From Clostridia bacterium (lineage in GTDB: Bacteria; Bacillota; Clostridia; Oscillospirales; QAKW01): DNA of 64,000 bases. The stretch is from positions 1 to 64,000 of the forward strand of contig JAFTZM010000033.1 in NCBI GenBank assembly GCA_017464525.1. The letters run 5' to 3'. Shown piece by piece: positions 9,101 through 16,028 of this stretch. Under the pieces are notes generated by a model, which saw only the letters and a list, made by a program, of their open reading frames with translations, had not been told where the DNA came from and made no database searches. Each line of letters opens with the position of its first letter. The stretch's first letter is position 1. Both the position numbers and the translations under genes were made by a program.

Positions 9101-12100
9101 CAGGCCCGCCGGGACGGTACCCCGTTGTATGAGGGGCAAAGCGGCTGGTTTGCCTATGCCTCGCCGGCGGATATCGTGAATATCAAAAAGAGTTACAAGC
9201 GCCGGGCGGTTAAAGACAGCCTGAAGACAATCGATCTTATGCTGGAAAAGTCCGGCGAGACCGATAAGAAATTTACCCGGCGTGTGCATCGCCTTTTCGA
9301 AAAGATCCTGCACGGAAGAACCCTGACTACAGCAGAGGCGGCCGAGCTGATCAATAATCCGCAGACTGCCGAGCTTCTGGAGGCTATGCTGGGGATGGAT
9401 ATCACTTTAATGAAGCCCGGTGAGGTGGCGGCACTGGCACGGCTGGGCGCTTTCATGGAAAACGGGAAGATCTCCAAGGAGCGGATCGCATTATTCAAAA
9501 AGGAGTTCGGCGAGATCGATTACGCCGCCCTGGAGGAGATTGTCAAATTCAGTGACATGGCTGAACAAAAGGTAAGCGGCATCCTGTATGAGGATACCGC
9601 TGGGGAGACTGCGCTTTCCGAAAGTGAAAGAGAATCGGCCGACGTTCTGAAGATCCTTTCGGAGGAGACCGGTGTGGTGTTCTACGTGACGGAACAGTAT
9701 GAGACCGGTGCCTACTTGGCCAACAATATGATGGCGGTGAACCGGAGCGATATCGGCCAGGGCGTTTTTTACAGCATTGGCCACCGTGTTTATTATATGG
9801 CCAAGCAGTTGCTGGCCGGTCGTGGTATAGACCTGAAGAAGGTCATTCTGGAGGAGATCGAGCGAAGCAAGGGTGCCGGAGCGTTGGATGCAGAGATCCG
9901 AAGGATCGGCCGGGAGCTGGCTGTGGACGGAAACGACGTGAGTAAAACGGCTACCGAAAATGAGCTTTGCGCCCGGATGATGGCTATGATCCTGGAGCAG
10001 GACTCCGGCCTGGAACGGCTTGCCGAAGCGGATATCGAGATCGCCGAGGTTCTGCGGAGAAGCTTGAAAGCGGTTCAGGATCATTTGGCGAGGACTGAGG
10101 TTGATAATGCTAAAAATTTAGATAATATGTCTATTAAAGATGATTTAAAAGCCAACGAGACACTATTGCGGTCGATGGATGTGGTTGCAAATATTCAAGA
10201 GCAAAAGCAGTTCAAAAACAAGCAGGATGTAGCCAGTTGGGTCTTGAATTTGTTTGACACTATTTCTTATACGGTTTATCGAGAAGGCCTTGGGGAGATA
10301 GTGTTAGATAAGAAGCGAGTCAACAATGGACTACGGTATCTTAAGACCAATGAAGAACGGTGGGCGTTTGCTGCTATACCGACTGTGTTGAAAAATGGAG
10401 CCGAAATCAGTCGGCATATTAATCACAAAAATAGATCATATGAAACCGTGACAATTGCGGCTCCTATCCACTTGAATGGGAAAAGAGGTAACTTAGCAGT
10501 CGTCGTCAGAGTCGATGATAAGAATTATTACAAGGTTCATCGTATTCTTTTTGTGAACGATGCATCGAATAGATCAAATAAAAAAAGAAACATTGCTGAA
10601 AGGGCGGGCGGAGTTAACAAGAACTCAGGCTTGTCGCCAGCAGACAATGTTTCTATGAATAGTATATCCAATTCGCCCCAAAATGTCAATGGCATTTTTT
10701 CTCATACATTTTTTGAAGAAGTCAGTGCAGAAACATCGGGTGTTTATAACCACCTGACGCAGTTGATCAAGAAAAACCGTGCTGAAGCCCTGGGTTACCG
10801 CAACGGAGACCAAGGAGGGCCGAGCGCTGATTTCGATCCGAATGCGGATTTCGATGGGTATCAGTTTTCCTATACAGATCCGGAGGAGGTCAAGGCAGAG
10901 AACGGCGGGGCTGATTTTGTAAAAGAATTCGATAAAATGAGCCAAGAGGAAAAGGAACGGTATATTTCCGACCGCAAGGGAGATCTGGATAGCTACATGA
11001 AAACGGTTCTTCAGGCCAACGAAGTGGTTCATGCTGATTATAAAATGCCGGAGAATATGATCAGTACCTCCACACGGGAAAACAAGCAGACTGCCGGGCA
11101 GAAGGTGGCCGGATCCTGGCATTGGTTCCAGCGTAAAATGGTGGATGCAGGTGATGCGGTCATGGATATCGGCAGGAGGACCCAGGATAAATCACTGTAT
11201 CATTTTTACAACATGGCCAGGGCTTCCTCCAATGCGGCGATCAGGATGATCACGGAAAACCAGACGAATATTATGGGCCAGACGGTGGGGAAGGGGCTGA
11301 ATGCGATCTTCCAGCCCATCATGAAGAAGGGAGAGAATTATTACCTTAATTTTCAGCAGTATCTTTTTCATATGCACAATATTGACCGTATGAGCAGGTA
11401 CAGCGAGGAGGCAGTCGCGGCTGCGGATGAGGCGTTTCAGATCGTCAAAGAAATGTATCCGGAGCTGGCAAAGTATTCGGATCATGAGATCCGGGAGATC
11501 GCAGAGGATGAGGATAACCCCATGCGTTTCATGGCGGCGGAATATACCGAGGCGCTCCGGAACAAGGAGTTTTACCGGAATATCAAGGATAAGCCGGTCT
11601 TTGATTACCGTGTGGATGCCATCAAGAGCCGCGCGGAGGCGGAAAATCTGCTGCGTAAATATCCGGAATTCAAAAAGTTGGCAGAGGAGGTGTGGCAATA
11701 CAGCCGCAATCTGATGCAGTACCGGGTGGATAGCGGACTTGTTTCGCCGGAGTTTGCCGCAAAACTGCAGGAGATCTATCCGCATTATGTGCCTACCGGC
11801 CGGTACACGGAGGGGAGCGGCCAGAAGCGCCGGGTACAAAACCGTGTTCAGGTGGGAAAAACAGTGGGCCGCGCAGAGGGCGGTGTGAACGATCTGATTC
11901 CGCTGCATAAGCAGCTGGCCGATCAGACCTTTTCGGTGGTGCGGGAAGGAAGCAAAAATCGGTTCGGTGTGCGGCTGTTACAAAATGCGCGTGAAGATCC
12001 GAATAAGATGCCTCAGGTGATCAAGGTTGAAAAAACCTCAGATAAATTGAGCGGGTTTGTTTCCTTTGAGGGTCAGATCGATGAGGTAGATCCCTTTAAG

Positions 12101-14332
12101 CAGGATGAATTCGAAAACGTCTTTACGATCTATGAAAACGGGGAACAGTACATTCTGGAGATCACACCGGATCTGTATGAGGCGGTCAAGGCGCTTTCTC
12201 CGGATAAGGAGGTCACCGAATGGCTCACAAAAGCAGGCAGAAAAACGGTGGATCTTTATAAAAAGATGATCACCGGTTATAACCCGGCTTTTGCCATTCG
12301 GAATATTGCCAGGGATCTGCAGGATGCCTTTATTTACAGCAAAGACCTGATAGGCTTTTTACGGGCGTATCCCACAGCCCTGCGGCAGATCAAGAACAAC
12401 GGGGAGCTTTGGCAGCAGTACAAAGCCTTGGGCGGAACCTATTCCTCGGTCTTTGATTACAATACCGGAACCGTTACTGAAAAAGGAGTGGTACACAGAT
12501 ATACCCTTGGCCTTATTGAAACGTTGAACATGGCTGTTGAGCAGGCACCCCGGTTTGCGGAATTTATTTCAACTGTTAAAAAAGGGGATGGAAGCTTGGA
12601 AAACTTGATGGAGGCCATGTACAACGCTGCCGATATCACCACGAACTTCGGGCGGAGCGGCACGACCGGCGGTTTTTTAAATCGGAATTTTGTGCCGTTC
12701 TTCAACCCGGCTATTCAGGGCTTTTCCAAGGTCGTGCGCACCGTAACAGAAACGAAAGGAGTGCGCCCATGGATCGCTCTGATCATTAAGTCGGCGGTGT
12801 TGGGATGGGGCGCTCCAGCCTTATTGAATGCATTGCTCTGGGATGATGAGGAGGATTGGGAGATCATAAATCAAAGGGATAAGGATACCAACTATCTCTT
12901 TAAACTGTGGAACGGAACTTGGCTGAAGATCCCGAGGGGCCGGCTGCTTTCTGTGATCGGCATAGCCGGAGATAGAATCCAACAGCTGATCGGTGGTGAA
13001 GAACTGGGCTGGGCGGAGATCCTTTCAACGGTTTCGACGGCCGCTCAGCAGATCGCACCCACAAATCCGCTGACCAGCAACATCTTTTCGCCGCTGGTCA
13101 ATGTGGCAATGAATAAAACCTGGTACGGCGGGGATATCGAAAGCGACCGGCTGCAGGATTATGCGCCGGAAGAGCGTTACGATGCAAAAACGGATGCTTT
13201 TTCCAAATGGCTGGGGTCTGTTATCAAGGCGTCGCCCAAGAAGATCAATTACATTCTGGATTCTTATACCGGTGTGCTTGGTGATGCGCTGTTGCCGGCT
13301 ATGTCCGTTGCGGCCGAGGAGAATTTCTTCACGAAGGCTTTTGTGATCGATGCGAATTATTCTAACCGATTGAGCGGTGATTTTTATGATCGGCTGGATC
13401 GGCTGACCTGGAATAAAAACGGCAAGGATGCGGAGATGGCGGATCATGTGCTATACCGTTTCTGGAATGCCCGGGCCGGTGAGCTCTCGGAGATCAACAA
13501 GGAGATCCGAGCCATCGAAGAGGATGCAAGCTTGACAAAGGAGGATAAAGAGGCGCTTCTTGGCTTGGCTTATGAGAGCCGAAATTCTTTGATCCTGCAG
13601 GCCGAAGAGGATTATGAGCAGTATTTCCAAAAGGCAGAGGAACTCACAAAGGATACTGCGGGTTACAGCGACGAGGCGGCAGACTATTATTATCGGGAGA
13701 CCAACAAGGCGGTGTTTGGAGTGGAATATGCGCTGAAGGCTCACAGCAAAGCGACATACGATCGGGCCGTCAAAGCAAGGGACGAGCAGGGAATCGGTTT
13801 TGAAGTCTTCTATGATGTTTATTTTGATGACAGTGCAGATACGGAAAAGAGCCTGGCTCTTATTGAGGCCGGTTTTGAAAAGGAGTCTGCATTGGCCATC
13901 GGCAGGAAGTTCGAGGCTTTGGAGCCGGAGGAAGGCGCCGAGGGCGTGAGCACATTGCAGAAGTACCGGGCTATCGATGATGCGGAGGTATCCGAATATG
14001 AAAAACTCTGGGCAATGTCGGTACTGGCCACCGATACCGACAAACGCAGAGTGGCAGTCTCTACAGAGTATGATGTTTCCCTGAAGGCGTTTATCGATGT
14101 AAAAGAAAACGTCTCTTTGCTGGATGAATCGGTCACCGGAACCAAGGGGGTATCCAATGCCAAGGTGACAGCGGCGATCAATCAGACCGAGGGGCTGAAT
14201 GTTCGTCAAAAGGCGGCACTGTGGCAGATCTTTACCGGTTCGAATTCCGCTAAAAATAATCCCTACTCTGTTTCTGTGGGATGGGAGGCAATCGCAAAGA
14301 ACAAAGCCTATAAAGAGGTGTTTGGAGAATGA
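6191..14332 (+). CDS. giant phage polyvalent protein, internal-virion (ejection) type
   Basis: A 2,713-residue protein that ends the virion gene block. Regions by approximate residue: 1-510 charged helical coiled coil; 520-690 mixed region with GNYGDFYTDIPEFVAGNYGN; 695-940 amphipathic and hydrophobic helices (YSIIDMVPTVALSMIPYVGQ) that could enter the membrane; 1140-1300 a segment resembling the zincin region of other polyvalent proteins, but with GHRVYY where HExxH is expected; 1300-1510 an AT-rich insert resembling phage Barnase/EndoU/ColicinE5-type nuclease domains (HKNRSYETVTIAAPIHLNGK, YYKVHRILFV); 1540-1900 helical region ending YPHYVPTGRY; about 2020-2400 an LPD38-like region (GYNPAFAIRNIARDLQDAF, FVPFFNPAIQGF); then a charged helical tail. 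Size and place match T7 gp16-like ejection proteins, which enter the host with the DNA. Domain names are pattern-based; the whole-protein role is inferred. Confidence 0.7.
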   Translation: MADTLKQVEMNRRRMIENNEGASESSRAALSAISGRNVLKTKAETAKMRRDEEIAAQQNAAAIAKGSAIGAVTLEKAKATAAMQMDHTKRNEVLSMLNMGIYDRSFSGILGMPESVVKTAADNKAAEIQKKKAAKAAAEQAQREYEQALKDLKTAQNEKNRATFELVNAEEKARVESSLNAFNDSQKVVDDATAAREQVLKEANVDEVFVPWAKDYGLSEALAPLKNPTAYPIKALKTESIKAPTAQDLQEEKHRQETESALRIKKLKAAADYYDRLLAQKVRAKEEAGEKLSALEAKYKESIGGTLSIARAAVDEAEDKATAYQEYAQRLNDAYGTVSLSATAALQDADNKANVAEGMDEESRKNLDDQKSRLEQVKQAVERELKTEDLTVEYQDILQKYSEDLDTMIEGIETAIAYADSYEDNKEDLIYQKLDREYGTLSVSEIEERIRELEKGKVSAAADRRGASARLIEEQNAGIDASTKELRDYLEKRKEQEKQQELSDRGGAYLSEAPAGHLTERFRYVKETAQGQRNATHREYGDIAFNTDTNTEEGQDYLREEAEFYGEVLGSYEEFLRDTSAYYHNNIIPYNEGLFTAEELELYSAAERDAFDKVEFNNIGGELFHYQNGSEAFRGNYGDFYTDIPEFVAGNYGNFTAEEGKRVLALMNRYGSDAAFDYYAAIRERVAVRRAEKLNGIVRTVAGMTSGLTRFLTQGDEMIANALNGDYARIGGDIMSASHQVTMQKLEDMGIAGEGLELLYMGGYSIIDMVPTVALSMIPYVGQYAGPSYLFSKVMATNYNDSITQGKRADEAMTFAVLSAASEVSMEKILGGIPQLASKSGLSSRLTGAIEKLSGTDGMKKMLKLASSMGSEGFEEFLQEAVSPFLQKVAADLNGMTDAEIEDIDWEEAVKSFAIGAMVGGAFSASSALSSVRNSGIDQAEAYTMLENGEVEDLIIGAARLGSIRAEQIVQARRDGTPLYEGQSGWFAYASPADIVNIKKSYKRRAVKDSLKTIDLMLEKSGETDKKFTRRVHRLFEKILHGRTLTTAEAAELINNPQTAELLEAMLGMDITLMKPGEVAALARLGAFMENGKISKERIALFKKEFGEIDYAALEEIVKFSDMAEQKVSGILYEDTAGETALSESERESADVLKILSEETGVVFYVTEQYETGAYLANNMMAVNRSDIGQGVFYSIGHRVYYMAKQLLAGRGIDLKKVILEEIERSKGAGALDAEIRRIGRELAVDGNDVSKTATENELCARMMAMILEQDSGLERLAEADIEIAEVLRRSLKAVQDHLARTEVDNAKNLDNMSIKDDLKANETLLRSMDVVANIQEQKQFKNKQDVASWVLNLFDTISYTVYREGLGEIVLDKKRVNNGLRYLKTNEERWAFAAIPTVLKNGAEISRHINHKNRSYETVTIAAPIHLNGKRGNLAVVVRVDDKNYYKVHRILFVNDASNRSNKKRNIAERAGGVNKNSGLSPADNVSMNSISNSPQNVNGIFSHTFFEEVSAETSGVYNHLTQLIKKNRAEALGYRNGDQGGPSADFDPNADFDGYQFSYTDPEEVKAENGGADFVKEFDKMSQEEKERYISDRKGDLDSYMKTVLQANEVVHADYKMPENMISTSTRENKQTAGQKVAGSWHWFQRKMVDAGDAVMDIGRRTQDKSLYHFYNMARASSNAAIRMITENQTNIMGQTVGKGLNAIFQPIMKKGENYYLNFQQYLFHMHNIDRMSRYSEEAVAAADEAFQIVKEMYPELAKYSDHEIREIAEDEDNPMRFMAAEYTEALRNKEFYRNIKDKPVFDYRVDAIKSRAEAENLLRKYPEFKKLAEEVWQYSRNLMQYRVDSGLVSPEFAAKLQEIYPHYVPTGRYTEGSGQKRRVQNRVQVGKTVGRAEGGVNDLIPLHKQLADQTFSVVREGSKNRFGVRLLQNAREDPNKMPQVIKVEKTSDKLSGFVSFEGQIDEVDPFKQDEFENVFTIYENGEQYILEITPDLYEAVKALSPDKEVTEWLTKAGRKTVDLYKKMITGYNPAFAIRNIARDLQDAFIYSKDLIGFLRAYPTALRQIKNNGELWQQYKALGGTYSSVFDYNTGTVTEKGVVHRYTLGLIETLNMAVEQAPRFAEFISTVKKGDGSLENLMEAMYNAADITTNFGRSGTTGGFLNRNFVPFFNPAIQGFSKVVRTVTETKGVRPWIALIIKSAVLGWGAPALLNALLWDDEEDWEIINQRDKDTNYLFKLWNGTWLKIPRGRLLSVIGIAGDRIQQLIGGEELGWAEILSTVSTAAQQIAPTNPLTSNIFSPLVNVAMNKTWYGGDIESDRLQDYAPEERYDAKTDAFSKWLGSVIKASPKKINYILDSYTGVLGDALLPAMSVAAEENFFTKAFVIDANYSNRLSGDFYDRLDRLTWNKNGKDAEMADHVLYRFWNARAGELSEINKEIRAIEEDASLTKEDKEALLGLAYESRNSLILQAEEDYEQYFQKAEELTKDTAGYSDEAADYYYRETNKAVFGVEYALKAHSKATYDRAVKARDEQGIGFEVFYDVYFDDSADTEKSLALIEAGFEKESALAIGRKFEALEPEEGAEGVSTLQKYRAIDDAEVSEYEKLWAMSVLATDTDKRRVAVSTEYDVSLKAFIDVKENVSLLDESVTGTKGVSNAKVTAAINQTEGLNVRQKAALWQIFTGSNSAKNNPYSVSVGWEAIAKNKAYKEVFGE

Positions 14333-14335
14333 ATA

Positions 14336-14366
14336 AAGCTCCCGGCAAACACCGGGAGCTTTTCTC
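14336..14366. terminator. bidirectional terminator between giant phage gene and Spo0A-like gene
   Basis: A 9-bp GC-rich stem (AGCTCCCGG at 14337-14345 and CCGGGAGCT at 14352-14360) with a 6-base loop, followed by TTTTCT on the plus strand and preceded by AATAAA (a short U-run on the minus strand). It begins just after the stop codon of the giant gene and sits at the end of the convergent Spo0A-like gene, so it can serve both. Confidence 0.85.
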
Positions 14367-14706
14367 ATGTTACATTGATTCCGCAGGTACAGCGAACATG
14401 GTTGGCGATCATGTCAATAAATTCTGTGGCCGTAGGGGGATCGTCCAGGGGATATCCGGCCATTTCAGAAAGATAAGGGCGATTCATCCGCCAAACACGG
14501 TCGATGACGGTGCGGATGTTGCGCTCTATAGTCTGGTGGTTGCAATGGAGGATCTCTGCCGTGGGAATATAGACGTTTTTCTTGACGCTGATGGTAGCAT
14601 CTTCGTCAAGAACCACCAATTTGACAGCGACGCAAAGCTGCCGGTATCCACGGTAATTGGCGGTGATTCCAAGAGCCCGTAGGGTTTGGGAAATAGTTTG
14701 TTTCAT
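14365..14706 (-). CDS. isolated Spo0A C-terminal DNA-binding domain protein, phage-encoded
   Basis: A 113-residue protein that aligns over its length with the sigma-A-interacting, DNA-binding effector domain of the sporulation regulator Spo0A. Correspondences include ITQTLRALGI-like start, GYRQLCVAVKLVV, then YIPTAEILHCNHQTIERNIR matching the Spo0A helix-turn-helix (in Spo0A, YPxIAKKFNT..SRVERAIRHAI), and the closing PPTATEFIDMIANHVR (Spo0A: PTNSEFIAMVADKLR). The receiver domain of Spo0A is absent, so phosphorylation control is lost. The frame is open from 14748, but the AAAGGA site at 14716-14721 places the start at 14706. It is the last gene before the attachment site and runs opposite to the virion genes, as phage regulatory genes often do. 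Binding to 0A-box-like DNA is inferred, not shown. Confidence 0.82.
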   Translation of the reverse strand: MKQTISQTLRALGITANYRGYRQLCVAVKLVVLDEDATISVKKNVYIPTAEILHCNHQTIERNIRTVIDRVWRMNRPYLSEMAGYPLDDPPTATEFIDMIANHVRCTCGINVT

Positions 14707-14779
14707 GATGTTATCCTTTCGTTTTTTGTTTGTAGAAAGTCGGAACAAACAACCACAGATATTTTGTTGATATACAGAT

Positions 14780-14807
14780 TTGTCACCAAGGTGTCACCAC
14801 CTATAAT
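14780..14807 (+). promoter_or_regulatory. possible promoter with tandem TGTCACC repeats near phage end
   Basis: TTGTCA at 14780-14785 and TATAAT at 14802-14807 are separated by 16 bases and could form a SigA-type promoter reading toward the attachment site. Two direct repeats TGTCACC (14781-14787 and 14792-14798) lie 11 bp apart, one helical turn, inside it. They may be operator sites or integrase arm-type sites. No gene follows on the plus strand before the tRNA fragment, so the purpose is uncertain. Confidence 0.35.
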
Positions 14808-14864
14808 TGATTAACACGCTTGTTTCTTGTTTTGGCGCTAAAAATAAAGATAATATTAAAGTAT

Positions 14865-14909
14865 CTTCTAAGCAGAGGGTCGGGGGTTCGAGTCCCTCTC
14901 AGCGCGCCA
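14865..14909 (+). tRNA. 3' fragment of tRNA-Arg(UCU): phage attachment site
   Basis: The 45 bases read as the anticodon loop CTTCTAA (anticodon TCT, Arg), the 3' anticodon strand GCAGA, a variable loop, a T-arm GGGGG-TTCGAGT-CCCTC, the acceptor strand TCAGCGC, discriminator G and encoded CCA. The 5' half (acceptor strand GCGCTGA, D-arm, TCTGC) is absent: the bases before 14865 are AT-rich and do not pair. This is therefore a partial tRNA copy of the kind left where a tyrosine-integrase element recombines in a tRNA gene. The intact gene should lie at the other phage end, left of the window. It fixes the phage-chromosome border to about one base. Confidence 0.85.
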
Positions 14910-14942
14910 AAATCCCGGATACAGATGTATCCGGGATTTTTT
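14910..14942 (+). terminator. tRNA-Arg terminator
   Basis: A 13-bp perfect stem (AAATCCCGGATAC at 14910-14922, GTATCCGGGATTT at 14927-14939) with loop AGAT and a T-run starts at the base after the encoded CCA. It is the native intrinsic terminator of the tRNA-Arg gene that was cut from its 5' half by phage integration. Confidence 0.9.
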
Positions 14943-14943
14943 G

Positions 14944-14972
14944 TTGAAAATCGTGCTTTGTTGTGCTATGAT
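14944..14972 (+). promoter_or_regulatory. SigA-type promoter for esterase-methyltransferase pair
   Basis: TTGAAA at 14944-14949 and TATGAT at 14967-14972 with a 17-base spacer. It lies between the tRNA terminator and the esterase start, with a GGAGG site 7 bases before the ATG at 15003. Confidence 0.65.
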
Positions 14973-15002
14973 GTAAATATAATAGGTTGGAGGTAATAAC
15001 AT

Positions 15003-16028
15003 ATGCTGAATGAATTACTGAGCGAGAGAAACCTTCCGCTTCTTCAGACCCGCAATGAAATGCTGGAACTTTTATTGCGCGAAGAATACGGTTACCTTCC
15101 GGCGAATCCGGATCATATTGAATGGAGATCGGAAAAAGCAAGAAAAAACTTTTGTGCCGGAAAAGCAAATGATTTTCAGGTAACCTGCACGGCTACTTGG
15201 GGGGATAAGCAGTTTGTTTTTCCATTCCATGCTCTTCTTCCGACTGCTCCCGGAAAGTATCCGTTTTTTGTGATGATCAATTTCCGTCCGGATATTCCGG
15301 ATGTCTATCTTCCTGCCGAAGAATTGATCGATCATGGTTATGCTGTTCTTTATTTATATTATAGAGACATCACGGCAGATAACGATGATTTTACAGACGG
15401 TCTTGCCGGCGTGCTTTATAAAGATGGGAAACGGAAGTCTGCAGATCCCGGGAAAATTGCCATGTGGGCATGGGGAATGCATCGTTTGCTGGATTACGCC
15501 GAAACACTTGATTGCCTGAACATGGATCGCGCTATCGCTGCGGGACATTCTCGGTTGGGTAAAACTGCCCTTCTTGCAGCTGCGACTGATGAGCGCTTCT
15601 ATTGCGGGCATTCTAATGATTCCGGCTGCAGCGGCGCTGCAATTTCACGGGCAAAAATCGGAGAAAGTGTTGCTGCTATCTGTAAAAAGTTCCCCTACTG
15701 GTTTTGCGAAAACTATTATAAATATGCAGAAAATGAGTCAATTATGCCCTTTGATCAGCATTACTTGATCGCCTCCATTGCCCCTCGATTGGTTCATGTT
15801 TCCAGCGCAATAGAAGATAAATGGGCTGATCCGGATTCGGAGTTTCTTGCGTGTGTCGCTGCTTCGTCGATTTATGATTCAAACGGTTTTATATGTGAGG
15901 ATCGATTGCCGATTCCCGGCGATCGGTTTCATGAGGGTAGGATCGGGTATGATCTTAGAAACGGAACGCACTATTTCAGCCGGGAGGATTGGCTGAATTT
16001 GATCGCTTATTTGAAAAAACATGAATGA
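15003..16028 (+). CDS. CE15-like glucuronoyl esterase / acetylxylan esterase-type alpha/beta hydrolase
   Basis: A 341-residue alpha/beta hydrolase related to carbohydrate esterase family 15, which hydrolyses esters between glucuronic acid of xylan and lignin alcohols. The nucleophile motif GHSRLGKTAL (Ser183) is the bacterial CE15 form. It is followed by SGCSGAA, the segment FPYWFCENYYKYA, and IAPRLVHVSSAIEDKWADP, all familiar from this family. A late NGTHYFSREDW probably supplies the catalytic His. No signal peptide is visible, so it should be cytoplasmic and act on imported oligosaccharides or another ester, unlike secreted fungal CE15. The start is set by the GGAGG site before 15003. The stop overlaps the next gene by 8 bases, so the two are translationally coupled. 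Substrate is inferred. Confidence 0.78.
   Translation: MLNELLSERNLPLLQTRNEMLELLLREEYGYLPANPDHIEWRSEKARKNFCAGKANDFQVTCTATWGDKQFVFPFHALLPTAPGKYPFFVMINFRPDIPDVYLPAEELIDHGYAVLYLYYRDITADNDDFTDGLAGVLYKDGKRKSADPGKIAMWAWGMHRLLDYAETLDCLNMDRAIAAGHSRLGKTALLAAATDERFYCGHSNDSGCSGAAISRAKIGESVAAICKKFPYWFCENYYKYAENESIMPFDQHYLIASIAPRLVHVSSAIEDKWADPDSEFLACVAASSIYDSNGFICEDRLPIPGDRFHEGRIGYDLRNGTHYFSREDWLNLIAYLKKHE

Noticed and set aside
6191..14332. Tape-measure protein of a long-tailed phage as an alternative for the giant gene
   Set aside because: No tail tube, sheath or baseplate genes surround it, and the polyvalent-type segments and T7-like order fit an internal virion protein better.
13451..14368. A 305-codon minus-strand frame at the end of the giant phage gene
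   Set aside because: Overlaps the terminator and the coding strand of the giant protein; no initiation signal and no motif.
14329..14682. A 117-codon plus-strand frame opposite the Spo0A-like gene
   Set aside because: The minus strand encodes a recognisable domain with a proper ribosome-binding site; the plus frame starts inside the giant gene terminator.
14834..14909. A complete tRNA beginning at GGCGCT near 14833
   Set aside because: GCGCT before 14838 could pair with the acceptor 3' strand, but no D-arm or 5' anticodon strand can be formed from the AT-rich bases between; only the 3' half is real.
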